Shown here in pieces: positions 42,828-51,187 of a stretch of 64,000 nt of DNA. The DNA is taken from the NCBI RefSeq assembly GCF_024220585.1, contig NZ_JAMXKF010000003.1, positions 682,001 through 746,000 on the forward strand. The letters run 5' to 3'. Positions within the stretch are counted from its first letter, which is position 1, and each line of letters opens with the position of its first letter. The position numbers were made by a program, and so were the translations under genes. Source of the stretch: Dyadobacter diqingensis. GTDB taxonomy: Bacteria; Bacteroidota; Bacteroidia; Cytophagales; Spirosomataceae. A model generated the notes under the pieces. The model worked only from the letters and a program-made list of their open reading frames with translations. It ran no database searches and was not told the DNA's origin.

Positions 42828-43085
42828 TTGATTAAGATATACAGAAAGCGTAACGATTTTGAAAATGAACAACGAATTCTTCGCCATTCGATAAGTTTCT
42901 TTACTGATCTAAGGGAATCACAGAAACAATATGTTATTTCCCTTGCTAGAGAGTGTAATATGGAGTCTGCGGCCCTGGAGTTTATCGAGGCTGGGAAGAA
43001 GATACATTATTATGGCGGGGCTTTTGTCTTATTTGATGCACTACACATTATTCAGAACTGGGAAAACCGGTACTATTTTTTTTAA
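42828..43085 (+). CDS. Unrecognised short frame, possibly a gene remnant
   Basis: The 85-codon frame begins at a TTG with no ribosome binding site; its content (ESQKQYVISLARECNMES) looks protein-like. It abuts the four-hairpin repeat. Its C-terminal LHIIQNWENRYYF resembles LHVIMELENRYNF in the next gene, so it may be a decayed relative of part of that gene. It is AT-rich. The true start may have been lost. Confidence 0.4.
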   Translation: MIKIYRKRNDFENEQRILRHSISFFTDLRESQKQYVISLARECNMESAALEFIEAGKKIHYYGGAFVLFDALHIIQNWENRYYFF

Positions 43086-43099
43086 TACAACTGTCATTG

Positions 43100-44116
43100 A
43101 TGAAAAAAATATTATACTCTAAGGGCCTTAGAATAGATGCTTCTAAGCCATATGAAAGTCTTTATAGTTCATTGTATGACATCAAAAGAGACTTGATACT
43201 TTTTGATCAAGTTGTTTTTCCTGAACTTGATTATGTTTGCAAAGAAATGTATAATAGTTTTCACAGAAAGTATCCAATAGATACAAAAATCGTTATTAGA
43301 GAATTAGAAAAACTTCAAGAAAGTGATCTAGTCAAAGATTATAAACTGTCTCAAAACGAATTGTCAGAAGAAACTATAAAAGCTTTATTTAAAGACGAGT
43401 TAAGTGAAATGATATTTATGGGCGGGCTGCATGTAATTATGGAGCTTGAAAACCGATATAATTTTCAAATTAACAATAGAGAAGAAATTCTTAAAGATGT
43501 TGATATAAATGAATTTGAAAAGGAAAAATGGTTAAAATTAAGTAGTATTGAGGAGGTTAGGTCGACGCTTATTACAAGAATAATTGAGACACAACAAGAA
43601 TTTGATATAATAGACTCAAAACCAGCAATAATCAGAGAATTAAATAAGGATGGTAGTGCCATTCCGATCGATAAACACAATGCTTTTTCTTATCTACTTA
43701 AGGATCTACCCTTTCCTTCTACTCAGGTTACGTGGGAAGAAATAGTTGAGTTTAAGCAAAATGAGGATAACCAATTACGTTTAAGACGACTAAGGAAGTG
43801 GCTAAAGAAATCACTTGAGGAGAATGTAAATGCAGAAACATTAGCCGATGAATATAGTGATCTTAAATTGGAATTTAATGACTCCATGAAACTGCATAAA
43901 ATGAAAACACAAAATGGATCACTGAATATTTATATTAAAGCAGGACAAGCTATATGGGGTTTGTTGAGTGGGAATTTTGAAAAATTGGTAGAGTTGTTAG
44001 GAGATGAGAAAATTGGAATTAACCGTAGATATTTGGAATTAAGGGAGGCAGAAAATCAATCAGATGGAAAGGAAATAGCTTATAATTTTTTTGCGAATGA
44101 AAAATTTAGAGTTTAA
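43100..44116 (+). CDS. Unrecognised AT-rich protein, 338 residues
   Basis: Start codon ATG at 43100 (MKKILYSKGLRIDASKPYES) is preferred over the TTG at 43097. The protein is rich in Lys, Glu and Leu and mostly helical, with a W-rich middle (FPSTQVTWEEIVEFKQNEDN, LRRLRKWLKKSLEENVNAE). No signal or membrane segment is seen. The first half (DLILFDQVVFPELDY) is similar in flavour to DUF6236-like proteins of accessory regions, but I do not claim membership. It is on an AT-rich block bounded by repeats, which suggests transfer. Confidence 0.65.
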   Translation: MKKILYSKGLRIDASKPYESLYSSLYDIKRDLILFDQVVFPELDYVCKEMYNSFHRKYPIDTKIVIRELEKLQESDLVKDYKLSQNELSEETIKALFKDELSEMIFMGGLHVIMELENRYNFQINNREEILKDVDINEFEKEKWLKLSSIEEVRSTLITRIIETQQEFDIIDSKPAIIRELNKDGSAIPIDKHNAFSYLLKDLPFPSTQVTWEEIVEFKQNEDNQLRLRRLRKWLKKSLEENVNAETLADEYSDLKLEFNDSMKLHKMKTQNGSLNIYIKAGQAIWGLLSGNFEKLVELLGDEKIGINRRYLELREAENQSDGKEIAYNFFANEKFRV

Positions 44117-44587
44117 AATAAAAATTATAATGCTCTGGTATAAATTACTGAAAAACTGTCAAAGGATTGGCGTATATAATTTAACATTTCCATTTATTCT
44201 AGGGGCTTATCGATTAAAAGATTCCAACTTTTCTTTTGAAAATTTAATTGATGAAATCCATGATTCTGAATTACCTGATCAAAAAAAATTAGTGGTTAGG
44301 GTGCAAATGTGTCCCATTCTTGAACAGTATGTTATAGGGCTTACCGACAGTTATGGTTTATCTAAATAAGTCCGTTAACTAACGCAATTTCTAAATGTCC
44401 GATTTATTACAGTGAATCTGGCAAAAGTTTAGGCAGAACGTACAATGAAGTCTTGGATAAATTAAACGAGTTATATCATAACTTATTAGAAAAAGAGCAA
44501 TATTCATATAACGAGACAACCAAGTCATGGACTCCATATAAAGACGGAGAAATTGAGCTAATTGAATTCTCTATGTATGACATTTAG
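44097..44587 (+). pseudogene. Frameshifted unknown gene downstream of the 338-residue gene
   Basis: Frame 1 runs from about 44097 (ATG, MKNLEFKIKI) to a stop at 44367-44369. Another frame, open from 44366 to 44587, has no ATG start but reads as coding: SKCPIYYSESGKSLGRTYNE, then LDKLNELYHNLLEKEQ. A single base shift near 44365 would join them into one product of about 160 residues. It overlaps the preceding gene by about 20 bp, as expected in an operon. A sequencing error is an alternative. Confidence 0.45.
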
Positions 44588-44702
44588 GCATGTTAGTAAA
44601 GGGACTATATAACTTCCTTTTTATTTTAGCAACAACAGGAAACTCGAAAGTAGTATTGTAATAATCAAACCTTTCGAGATAGTGAAATCAGCGTGATAGT
44701 AT

Positions 44703-45176
44703 CTACAAAAACTCATTGTTCATTTCAAAAAGCCTTTTTAAATGAACCAAAGTTGAATATTTATTTACTACAAATTGCTTTCCTTTTAAAAATAGAATTT
44801 TTGATGTAAGAGGAAATTCAAAATCAAGAATGGCATTAATAACAACTAAATCACCATCATTTTTTTTACAGGCAGTGTTCCAAAGTTTCTCTAAGGACAC
44901 TTTTTTCTTCCGAATTGCTGCCATTGTCGAATTTATTTCGAGAATTTCATTCAAATATTTTTCTGTTGCTTCATGACAAAGTAAGAATTCAAAGCCTTCC
45001 ATTTCACCGACAAGGCAAAAAAAATCGAGTCCCGAGGCGGAAATCATCATAATCCCTCCTTTTTTGTGACTATTACCAATTATTAAACCTCCTTTTCTCC
45101 CATCAAGAATAATGTTTGCTTTTGATAATTCATTGAATTGTTCGATTGTTATGAGGGTTTCCATTTTAATTTCCAT
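44703..45176 (-). CDS. Unrecognised 157-residue AT-rich protein
   Basis: The protein begins MEIKMETLITIEQFNELSKA; a start at codon 5 (METLITI) is equally possible. It has a strand-rich first half (GGLIIGNSHKKGGIMMISAS, FFCLVGEMEGFEFLLCH) and a basic patch RKKKVS. No membrane or signal segment. It is transcribed opposite to the neighbouring unknown genes and is inside the repeat-bounded AT-rich block. Family not recognised. Confidence 0.6.
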   Translation of the reverse strand: MEIKMETLITIEQFNELSKANIILDGRKGGLIIGNSHKKGGIMMISASGLDFFCLVGEMEGFEFLLCHEATEKYLNEILEINSTMAAIRKKKVSLEKLWNTACKKNDGDLVVINAILDFEFPLTSKILFLKGKQFVVNKYSTLVHLKRLFEMNNEFL

Positions 45177-45330
45177 TGATTTTTACCATAAATATTAAGA
45201 TAGTTATTTCTTGAATTTTTTCATCGAGATTAACGCTACTTTAAAAGTTTTTGATATACGCATATACTTTTAAAACTCTCTAAACTAGGGTTTTGAGCAA
45301 CCGACTAAAATTGTCAATTATTCAAAACCC

Positions 45331-45452
45331 TGCTGACACCGATTTATAATCGTGGTTGTATGAGATTGCGTTTTCAACGCGTTACCTGATGTTATTTTTT
45401 GGTTTGCGTTACAAACGCTAAACCATATTCGCCCCGATTGCAAATCGGGGCG
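45331..45452 (+). repeat. Four-hairpin repeat, copy 2
   Basis: It has the same four stems as copy 1, with paired changes: GGTTTGCGTT-aca-AACGCTAAACC (C to T and G to A on opposite arms, bulged T kept) and CGCCCCGATT-gca-AATCGGGGCG. It lies in the same orientation as copy 1, about 2.64 kb away, and abuts the 3' end of the AGE gene. The AT-rich DNA at 45177-45330 holds no gene. Confidence 0.88.
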
Positions 45453-45458
45453 AGGAGT

Positions 45459-46643
45459 TTAAATACGTTTTAAAATTTCCAGACAGGCTCTGGCATTATG
45501 ATAAGGACATTTCCAGAAGCCGATTTTATCTTCCTGCATTTTTGAATAATCTTCATAAACACCCCAGAACCATTCGCCTTTTCCTTTATCCAGTAAATGT
45601 TGCTGAACAAATATCCAAAGACCCGTGACTTTTTCCAGGTATCGGTTATCGTTACTGATTTGATACGCATTTAAATAGCCAACCATACCTTCGGCGGATA
45701 CCCACCATTCCCTGTGCGTGTCCGCGTGGTGGGTTTCCGGATTATATTCATGGATCAGACTTCCGTCAGGCATAAATCCTCTGGCGGCGGCATCGGCCAT
45801 GCGCAGTGCGATATCTTCCCATTTTTTTATCAGATCCCGATCATGTAAAACCTCCGCTGCTTCGTGTAACAGCCAGGTGGCTTCGATATCATGTCCATAG
45901 GAAATGGCTTTGGATTGACTTTCCCACTTCCCGTTGAAGAACAATTTCATGTGGAAAGTCTCCGGATCAATAATATGTTTCTCAAAAACTTCGAGTAAAT
46001 GACGGATTTTTGAAGCAACCCGCTGCTCAGGCCAGATCCGGTAGAGGTTCACATAAGCCTCAATGATATGCAAATGTGTGTTCATGATCTTGGGATCGTT
46101 CCGGTCTTTTTCGCTTAACCGCAAATCGGCCATCGGTTGCCAATTTTCGCCGAAAGCTTCCCAGTAACCGCCATCTTCGCGATCGTAGCTGTATTTTTCT
46201 ATCAGCTCAAAAAGGGAAATGGCAAAATCCAGGACTTCCTGTTTTTGGTTATTCTGGTAAAACTCGCTTAAACCGTAAATCGTGAAAGCCAGTCCGTAAA
46301 TCTGTTTTCTGGTATTGAGCGGTTTTCCCGCTGCGTCCACGGACCAGTAAACCCCGCCGTTTTTCAGATCATGGAAATGAGTTTGAATATAATTGTAAGC
46401 ACGTTCGGCCAGGAGGTAGTGAACCGGATTTTTGAATTTATTGAAGGCTGCCGCGAAAGTCCATAAGATGCGTGCATTCAATACGCACCCTTTTTCGGCT
46501 TCGTGGTGAACGATTCCCTGGCTGTCAATTCTGCCAACGAAACCGCCCAGGGTAATGTCAACCGCATGCGTTACCCAGAAATCCAGGATCGAGTCCAGCT
46601 CGTTGGCGATCTCCGATTTGAAATGTGCCTGTTTTTCTAACAT
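45459..46643 (-). CDS. AGE-family 2-epimerase, probable mannobiose (cellobiose) 2-epimerase
   Basis: The 394-residue protein is the (alpha/alpha)6-barrel of the N-acylglucosamine 2-epimerase superfamily, with KGCVLNARILWTFAAAFN, GGVYWSVDAAGKPLNTRKQI and THREWWVSAEGMVG. The catalytic His candidates lie in THREWW and in KCPYHNARACLEIL. The length matches cellobiose 2-epimerases of about 390-400 residues. In Bacteroides fragilis a closely comparable enzyme converts mannobiose to mannosyl-glucose beside a GH130 phosphorylase and GH26 mannanase, and the same order is present here. The ATG overlaps the GH130 stop codon by one base (TAATG), so translation is coupled. Confidence 0.9.
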   Translation of the reverse strand: MLEKQAHFKSEIANELDSILDFWVTHAVDITLGGFVGRIDSQGIVHHEAEKGCVLNARILWTFAAAFNKFKNPVHYLLAERAYNYIQTHFHDLKNGGVYWSVDAAGKPLNTRKQIYGLAFTIYGLSEFYQNNQKQEVLDFAISLFELIEKYSYDREDGGYWEAFGENWQPMADLRLSEKDRNDPKIMNTHLHIIEAYVNLYRIWPEQRVASKIRHLLEVFEKHIIDPETFHMKLFFNGKWESQSKAISYGHDIEATWLLHEAAEVLHDRDLIKKWEDIALRMADAAARGFMPDGSLIHEYNPETHHADTHREWWVSAEGMVGYLNAYQISNDNRYLEKVTGLWIFVQQHLLDKGKGEWFWGVYEDYSKMQEDKIGFWKCPYHNARACLEILKRI

Positions 46644-47833
46644 TATACAACAGCGGTATGACCGGCACGGGTCAGGTTTTTGTTGATCAAACCTGTTAAA
46701 GTATCCACCGAAGCTGTCGAGCGGAAACCATCAGCCGGTGTGTTAACGACATAGTCCAATAACTGTGTTAATGACGTTGTGGCAACGTGCAGACGGGTGT
46801 CGGATGAGGCATAATAAATAAAGACAGTTCCGTCTTCATCCAGAATCCATCCGTTTGAGAAAGTCACATTCGACACATCCCCGATGCGTTCTTCTCCCTC
46901 GGGGGCTATGAAATAACCACCGGGTTTGTAAATCACCTTGGTAAGATCGTGCAAATCCGTCATGAACATGTACAATACATAACGTAATCCGGCTGCGGTG
47001 TTTCGAACGCCATGCGCAAGGTGCAGCCAGCCTTTTTCTGTTTTGACAGGAGCAGGTCCCTGTCCGTTTTTGACTTCGTAAACGGTGTGATAGTGTTTCT
47101 GGTCTACGATGAATTCCTTTTCAACAACGGCGTTATCAATCGTTTCGGAATAACCGAAACCGATGCCGCCGCCGGAACCTGCTTCAATAAACCCATCCTG
47201 TGGACGTGTGTAAAAAGCATATTTCCCGTCAACAAACTCCGGATGTAAAACCACGTTGCGCTGCTGCGGGGAAGGTGTAACCAGATCTGCCAGGCGAACC
47301 CATGTTTTGAGGTCTGTGGTACGGGCAATGCCGCATTGTGCGATGGCGGAAGATTCGTCGCCCGGTCTGGCATTCGGATCCTTACGTTCGGTACAGAAAA
47401 GTCCGTAGATAAATCCGTCCTCATGTTTGGTCAGACGCATATCATAAACATTTCCATCGGGTTCTCCGGTTTCGGGCATCACGATCGGATGATCCCAGAA
47501 TTTGAAGTTATCCACTCCGTTTGGACTTTCCGCAACGGCGAAAAACGACTTTCGGTCTGATCCTTCCACACGGGCCACGACAAGATATTTGCCATCATGT
47601 TTGATCGCGCCGGCATTGAATGCGGCATTGATCTCGAAACGTTTCATAAGAAACGGATTGGTATCCGGATTAAGGTCATATTCCCAGAAAATAGGTGCGT
47701 GAGCAGCCGTCAGGACAGGGTGGGTATAACGGTCATAAATTCCGTTTCCCGGCCACACGGCCTGATTTTTTCGTTCAATTAGTGAGATATGTTCTTCCCG
47801 AAGTTGCGTTAGTCTTGTGTTGAAAACTGACAT
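46643..47833 (-). CDS. GH130 phosphorylase, probable 4-O-beta-mannosyl-glucose phosphorylase
   Basis: The 396-residue protein is a five-bladed propeller of the GH130_1 type, with NAAFNAGAIKHDGKYLVVAR and EPDGNVYDMRLTKHEDG. The catalytic Asp131 (VYDMRL) falls at the number reported for the B. fragilis mannosyl-glucose phosphorylase. The expected reaction is phosphorolysis of Man-beta-1,4-Glc to alpha-mannose-1-phosphate and glucose in the cytoplasm; there is no signal peptide. It shares a TAATG overlap with the epimerase gene, which makes its substrate. Confidence 0.93.
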   Translation of the reverse strand: MSVFNTRLTQLREEHISLIERKNQAVWPGNGIYDRYTHPVLTAAHAPIFWEYDLNPDTNPFLMKRFEINAAFNAGAIKHDGKYLVVARVEGSDRKSFFAVAESPNGVDNFKFWDHPIVMPETGEPDGNVYDMRLTKHEDGFIYGLFCTERKDPNARPGDESSAIAQCGIARTTDLKTWVRLADLVTPSPQQRNVVLHPEFVDGKYAFYTRPQDGFIEAGSGGGIGFGYSETIDNAVVEKEFIVDQKHYHTVYEVKNGQGPAPVKTEKGWLHLAHGVRNTAAGLRYVLYMFMTDLHDLTKVIYKPGGYFIAPEGEERIGDVSNVTFSNGWILDEDGTVFIYYASSDTRLHVATTSLTQLLDYVVNTPADGFRSTASVDTLTGLINKNLTRAGHTAVV

Positions 47834-47880
47834 AATGATTCAATATTTTCGATGAGATACAAAAAGTTATTTCTGAAATA

Positions 47881-49710
47881 CTAAGCCGTGGGCAGCTTGT
47901 TGTACCAGGTTTTCCATAGGATAATGACGCACAGGCCAAGTACCGCAGCAGTTATGCCGATTTGAAGAGGCATCATCAGAACCACGAAGACTGGTAGTGC
48001 GGTGATGGAAGTTTGCCCAATCGTGCCGATAAACACGTTGAACATATCCATTTTGAAATTGTGGTTAGCAGTGAAATTGGGGTCTTCTTTTACTACCTCG
48101 TCGTGAATAGGCCCCCAGAAACCCCAGGGCTTAACGTTCTTGTAAAATTTCTTCAAAACTTCTTTGTCCGTGGCAGGTGTCAGGAGTGAACCAACGACAG
48201 AGCCCAATCCGGATAAAGCCAGAATGACGGGGAAGTAATAAAGCGGTACGGTATCGGTGAAAATGTATGGCAAAAGCATAGCCGAGAGGATTCCGGCCAG
48301 CATTCCCCAGAAAAACCCATTGCTGTTGAATCTCCACCAATGCCATTTCAAAACATTGGAGGCGATATATCCGCCATATAAAGCCGATACGATCCATTGC
48401 AGAATGCTGTTCACATCTTTTGCAAAAAAACCGAGCAGAATGCTGATGCTAACCACGACCAGTCCGGTCAGATAGTTCATCTTTTTAATCTGTTTGTTGC
48501 TGGCGTTGGGATTAAATGATTTCAGATAAATATCATTGACCATATAGGCCTGGGCGGCATTGAAGGTTCCTGCAAAAGTTCCCATAAAGGCACCCATCAG
48601 ACCCACCAGTACAAGGCCCAGCAATCCCGACGGGATGTAAGCATTGAGTACCGCCGGAAGGATCCGCTCAAAATCCTGGCCGTTTGGGGATGCAATGTTG
48701 ATGTCTTTATAAAAAAGCAAACCAAGAACGGCGATCCCGATGATCAGCAGGTAACGTGTCGGCAACAGCACCACATTCACAATCATGCTCATCAGCGCTG
48801 CTTCACGCGGCGACTTTGTTGAAAGGATTTTTTGCATGTCATAATTGGGCGCCGGTCCGGCCAGGCTTGAAAGGATTCCCTTGGCCGTCATCAAGGCGAA
48901 GAAATAGCCGAACGGCGAGAAACCGTCTGCTTTAATTTTATCATTCACTTCGCCGATATATCCTGTCCAGTCCAGGTTAAGATCCTTCCCGAAAAACAGA
49001 TCTGTCCAACCAGTCGGAACTGGCAGACTTCCATGGTCAGCCAGGGCGTGCATGGCTATAACGGCAATGGCGACGGAGACAAAAACCATGATGATATAGT
49101 GGATCAGATCGGCCCAGACGATACTTTTCATTCCGCCCAAAAGGGAATAAAAAACGGTAAACAGCGTGAAAATGATCCCATAGGTATGCGCTACATATTC
49201 AGGAGCCAGCGCTAACGGGACATAAGGCTGCACCAGGGGCCAGGGAATAAATATTTCGATGAATTTTCCTAACCCGATAAATCCGTACGCCATAAAACCC
49301 AGGCAGCTCAGCAAAGCAAATGCAATGATGATCTTGTGTGAAAGCTGGGCATCGCCTTTGTTTCCGAAGCGTGTCAGCATCCATTCGGCACCGGTTGAAA
49401 CATTGGATCTGCGCAGCCACACCGACAAATAAACCATCAGGAAAATCTGGTTGAACACCGGCCATAACCAGGGAAGCCAGATACTCTTTACGCCATACAC
49501 AAACATGATCGCGACCATCCATGCTGTTCCGGAAATATCGAACATACCCGAGGCGTTAGAAACGCCCAGCATCCAGTAAGGCATTGATTTTCCACCGAGC
49601 AGGTAATCATTTTTACTCCGTTCGGCCTGCTTTTTTAGTACCAGTCCTATAACGGTAACCAGCACCAGATAGGCAATGATGACCAGGAAATCGACGAGTT
49701 GAATTTTCAT
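47881..49710 (-). CDS. Sodium:solute symporter (SSS family), probable mannobiose importer
   Basis: The 609-residue protein has 13-14 membrane helices. The SSS features are the N-terminal LVDFLVIIAYLVLVTVIGLV, GNKGDAQLSH, and the long conserved stretch SNASGMFDISGTAWM (helix 2, with Na+-site residues). It lies between the GH26 and GH130 genes; a cation symporter occupies the same place in the comparable B. fragilis locus. Transport of mannobiose across the inner membrane is the most likely job, by context. Confidence 0.9.
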   Translation of the reverse strand: MKIQLVDFLVIIAYLVLVTVIGLVLKKQAERSKNDYLLGGKSMPYWMLGVSNASGMFDISGTAWMVAIMFVYGVKSIWLPWLWPVFNQIFLMVYLSVWLRRSNVSTGAEWMLTRFGNKGDAQLSHKIIIAFALLSCLGFMAYGFIGLGKFIEIFIPWPLVQPYVPLALAPEYVAHTYGIIFTLFTVFYSLLGGMKSIVWADLIHYIIMVFVSVAIAVIAMHALADHGSLPVPTGWTDLFFGKDLNLDWTGYIGEVNDKIKADGFSPFGYFFALMTAKGILSSLAGPAPNYDMQKILSTKSPREAALMSMIVNVVLLPTRYLLIIGIAVLGLLFYKDINIASPNGQDFERILPAVLNAYIPSGLLGLVLVGLMGAFMGTFAGTFNAAQAYMVNDIYLKSFNPNASNKQIKKMNYLTGLVVVSISILLGFFAKDVNSILQWIVSALYGGYIASNVLKWHWWRFNSNGFFWGMLAGILSAMLLPYIFTDTVPLYYFPVILALSGLGSVVGSLLTPATDKEVLKKFYKNVKPWGFWGPIHDEVVKEDPNFTANHNFKMDMFNVFIGTIGQTSITALPVFVVLMMPLQIGITAAVLGLCVIILWKTWYNKLPTA

Positions 49711-49733
49711 GTAGTCAAGGGTTAAATAGGCTT

Positions 49734-50882
49734 TTATCTTTTAGCCGGCCTGCCATATAAATTTTCACTGGCGACTTTTTTCTCCAGTAAAATAGTGCCG
49801 GACTGCTGTAATTTTTTAAAATCCGAAACGGTATTGTTCCCTTCAAAAGGAGCATAATAATGATCCGGGCGGCCATTGCGCCAAACCAGAACATAACTCA
49901 AGCCGGAGTTTTTGATGATCGGCTGGATGATTTTTGTCCACCAGTCGGCTTCCGTTAATTGTTCAAGGCCGGTTTCTGTAATGGCAAAGGGTTTACCGCT
50001 TGCTTTTCCAAGGTCACGAATGGTGCCCACCATGCGCGTGGCATTAGCAATAAAAGCAGAATCGCTCTTCGGAGGATTTCTGTGGTAGGTGTCAAAACCC
50101 AGGATATCGACCAGATTGTCTCCCGGATAACGTTCCAGATAATGTTCCTTGTTTTTAAAGTTGTCGGTAGAATAGGCGATCAGCAGGTTGTGCACCTTTC
50201 TTGTTTTTTGCAGATAATCGACCGTGAATTTCCAGAACTGTTTATATTCTTCCGGCGTACAATGGTCAGCTCCCCACCAGAACCAGCTGCCGGTATGCTC
50301 GTGGTATGGGCGGAAAATTACCGGGATAAGTTCGCCTTTTGAACCTTTCAGGGAAAGGAAAAAATCGGCCAGTTTGTCGAGTGTCTTTTCAAAACGCTTT
50401 TTGTTCTTTTCATCAGACATAATTTTTCTGATGGTAAATTCTTCCTTGTCCCAGGTTGTTTTTGAAAAATTGACGGGATTGTTCGGATGCCAGCTGATGG
50501 TGTTAACACCGCCGCGTTCGTAATTTATTCTGATATCCTCTTTAATTCTTGAAAACGGGACACCGTCGAGATTGTTTACACTGTCGAGCTCGATATGCCC
50601 AAGATCGTAACCTACAATTGCCGGGTGTTCCCCTGTAATAGTCTTGATGTCTGAACGATCCTTATCTCCAATCCATCTGCTTTTGTCTGCGTTCAAACCA
50701 TAAGCCAGGGCATCCTGCTGGCCGAACATGACGCCTTTTTCAGCGCTGCGTTTAAGGCCTGCGTAAAGATTTTTGGTGGCTCGTGTGGCACCCGGATCAA
50801 TTTGCGCAATGGAAATACCAGTAGCAAGTAAGACGATTGCCAGTGACTGAAAGAATGGAAATGATGATTGGCTTGAAGACAT
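49734..50882 (-). CDS. GH26 beta-mannanase (mannobiose-releasing)
   Basis: The 382-residue protein has a hydrophobic N-terminus consistent with export (SLAIVLLATGISIAQ). It is a (beta/alpha)8 GH26 barrel, with acid/base Glu195 in FRPYHEHTGSWFWWG and nucleophile Glu303 in PFAITETGLEQ. The length is near the usual size of the catalytic domain alone. It cleaves beta-1,4-mannosidic bonds of mannan and releases mannobiose in comparable loci, probably in the periplasm here. It is upstream of the symporter, phosphorylase and epimerase genes with gaps under 60 bp, so it likely heads their transcription. Confidence 0.93.
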   Translation of the reverse strand: MSSSQSSFPFFQSLAIVLLATGISIAQIDPGATRATKNLYAGLKRSAEKGVMFGQQDALAYGLNADKSRWIGDKDRSDIKTITGEHPAIVGYDLGHIELDSVNNLDGVPFSRIKEDIRINYERGGVNTISWHPNNPVNFSKTTWDKEEFTIRKIMSDEKNKKRFEKTLDKLADFFLSLKGSKGELIPVIFRPYHEHTGSWFWWGADHCTPEEYKQFWKFTVDYLQKTRKVHNLLIAYSTDNFKNKEHYLERYPGDNLVDILGFDTYHRNPPKSDSAFIANATRMVGTIRDLGKASGKPFAITETGLEQLTEADWWTKIIQPIIKNSGLSYVLVWRNGRPDHYYAPFEGNNTVSDFKKLQQSGTILLEKKVASENLYGRPAKR

Positions 50883-51187
50883 ATTACTGACTGATTTGAG
50901 TAGAACGGCCGCAGGGACCAGATATTCTTGTTTTTAAAGGCTGAATGTAAAACAATTTAATTAAAATGAATTGAGGATGTAAATTCTGGATGAAGGTTAA
51001 AGAATTTAGCTCCATAGAAGCGTACTGTTTATAGAAAAATCCCAGGTTATTCATTTTAATGACTCCGTAGGAGTCGCCTATTTCTAAATAAGAATACAGG
51101 CGACTCTTACGGAGTCAATATTACTGGGACACTTGTTTTTCTATAAACAGGATACTGTGTCGATGCTGTTTACAGCAATTAATTAGA
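50883..51187. other. Gene-free gap between GH26 and SusD with a nested palindrome
   Basis: No gene is supported. The gap holds the 126-bp nested palindrome listed separately and an AT-rich stretch before it. Confidence 0.6.
51025..51150. repeat. Nested palindrome with internal GACTCC hairpins
   Basis: Outer arms CTGTTTATAGAAAAA and TTTTTCTATAAACAG are perfect over 15 bp; inner arms are GACTCCGTAGGAGTCGCCT and AGGCGACTCTTACGGAGTC (one or two mismatches). Each inner arm is itself a hairpin (GACTCC-gta-GGAGTC). It may act as a strong terminator for the SusCD transcript or separate the two halves of the mannan locus. Confidence 0.85.
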
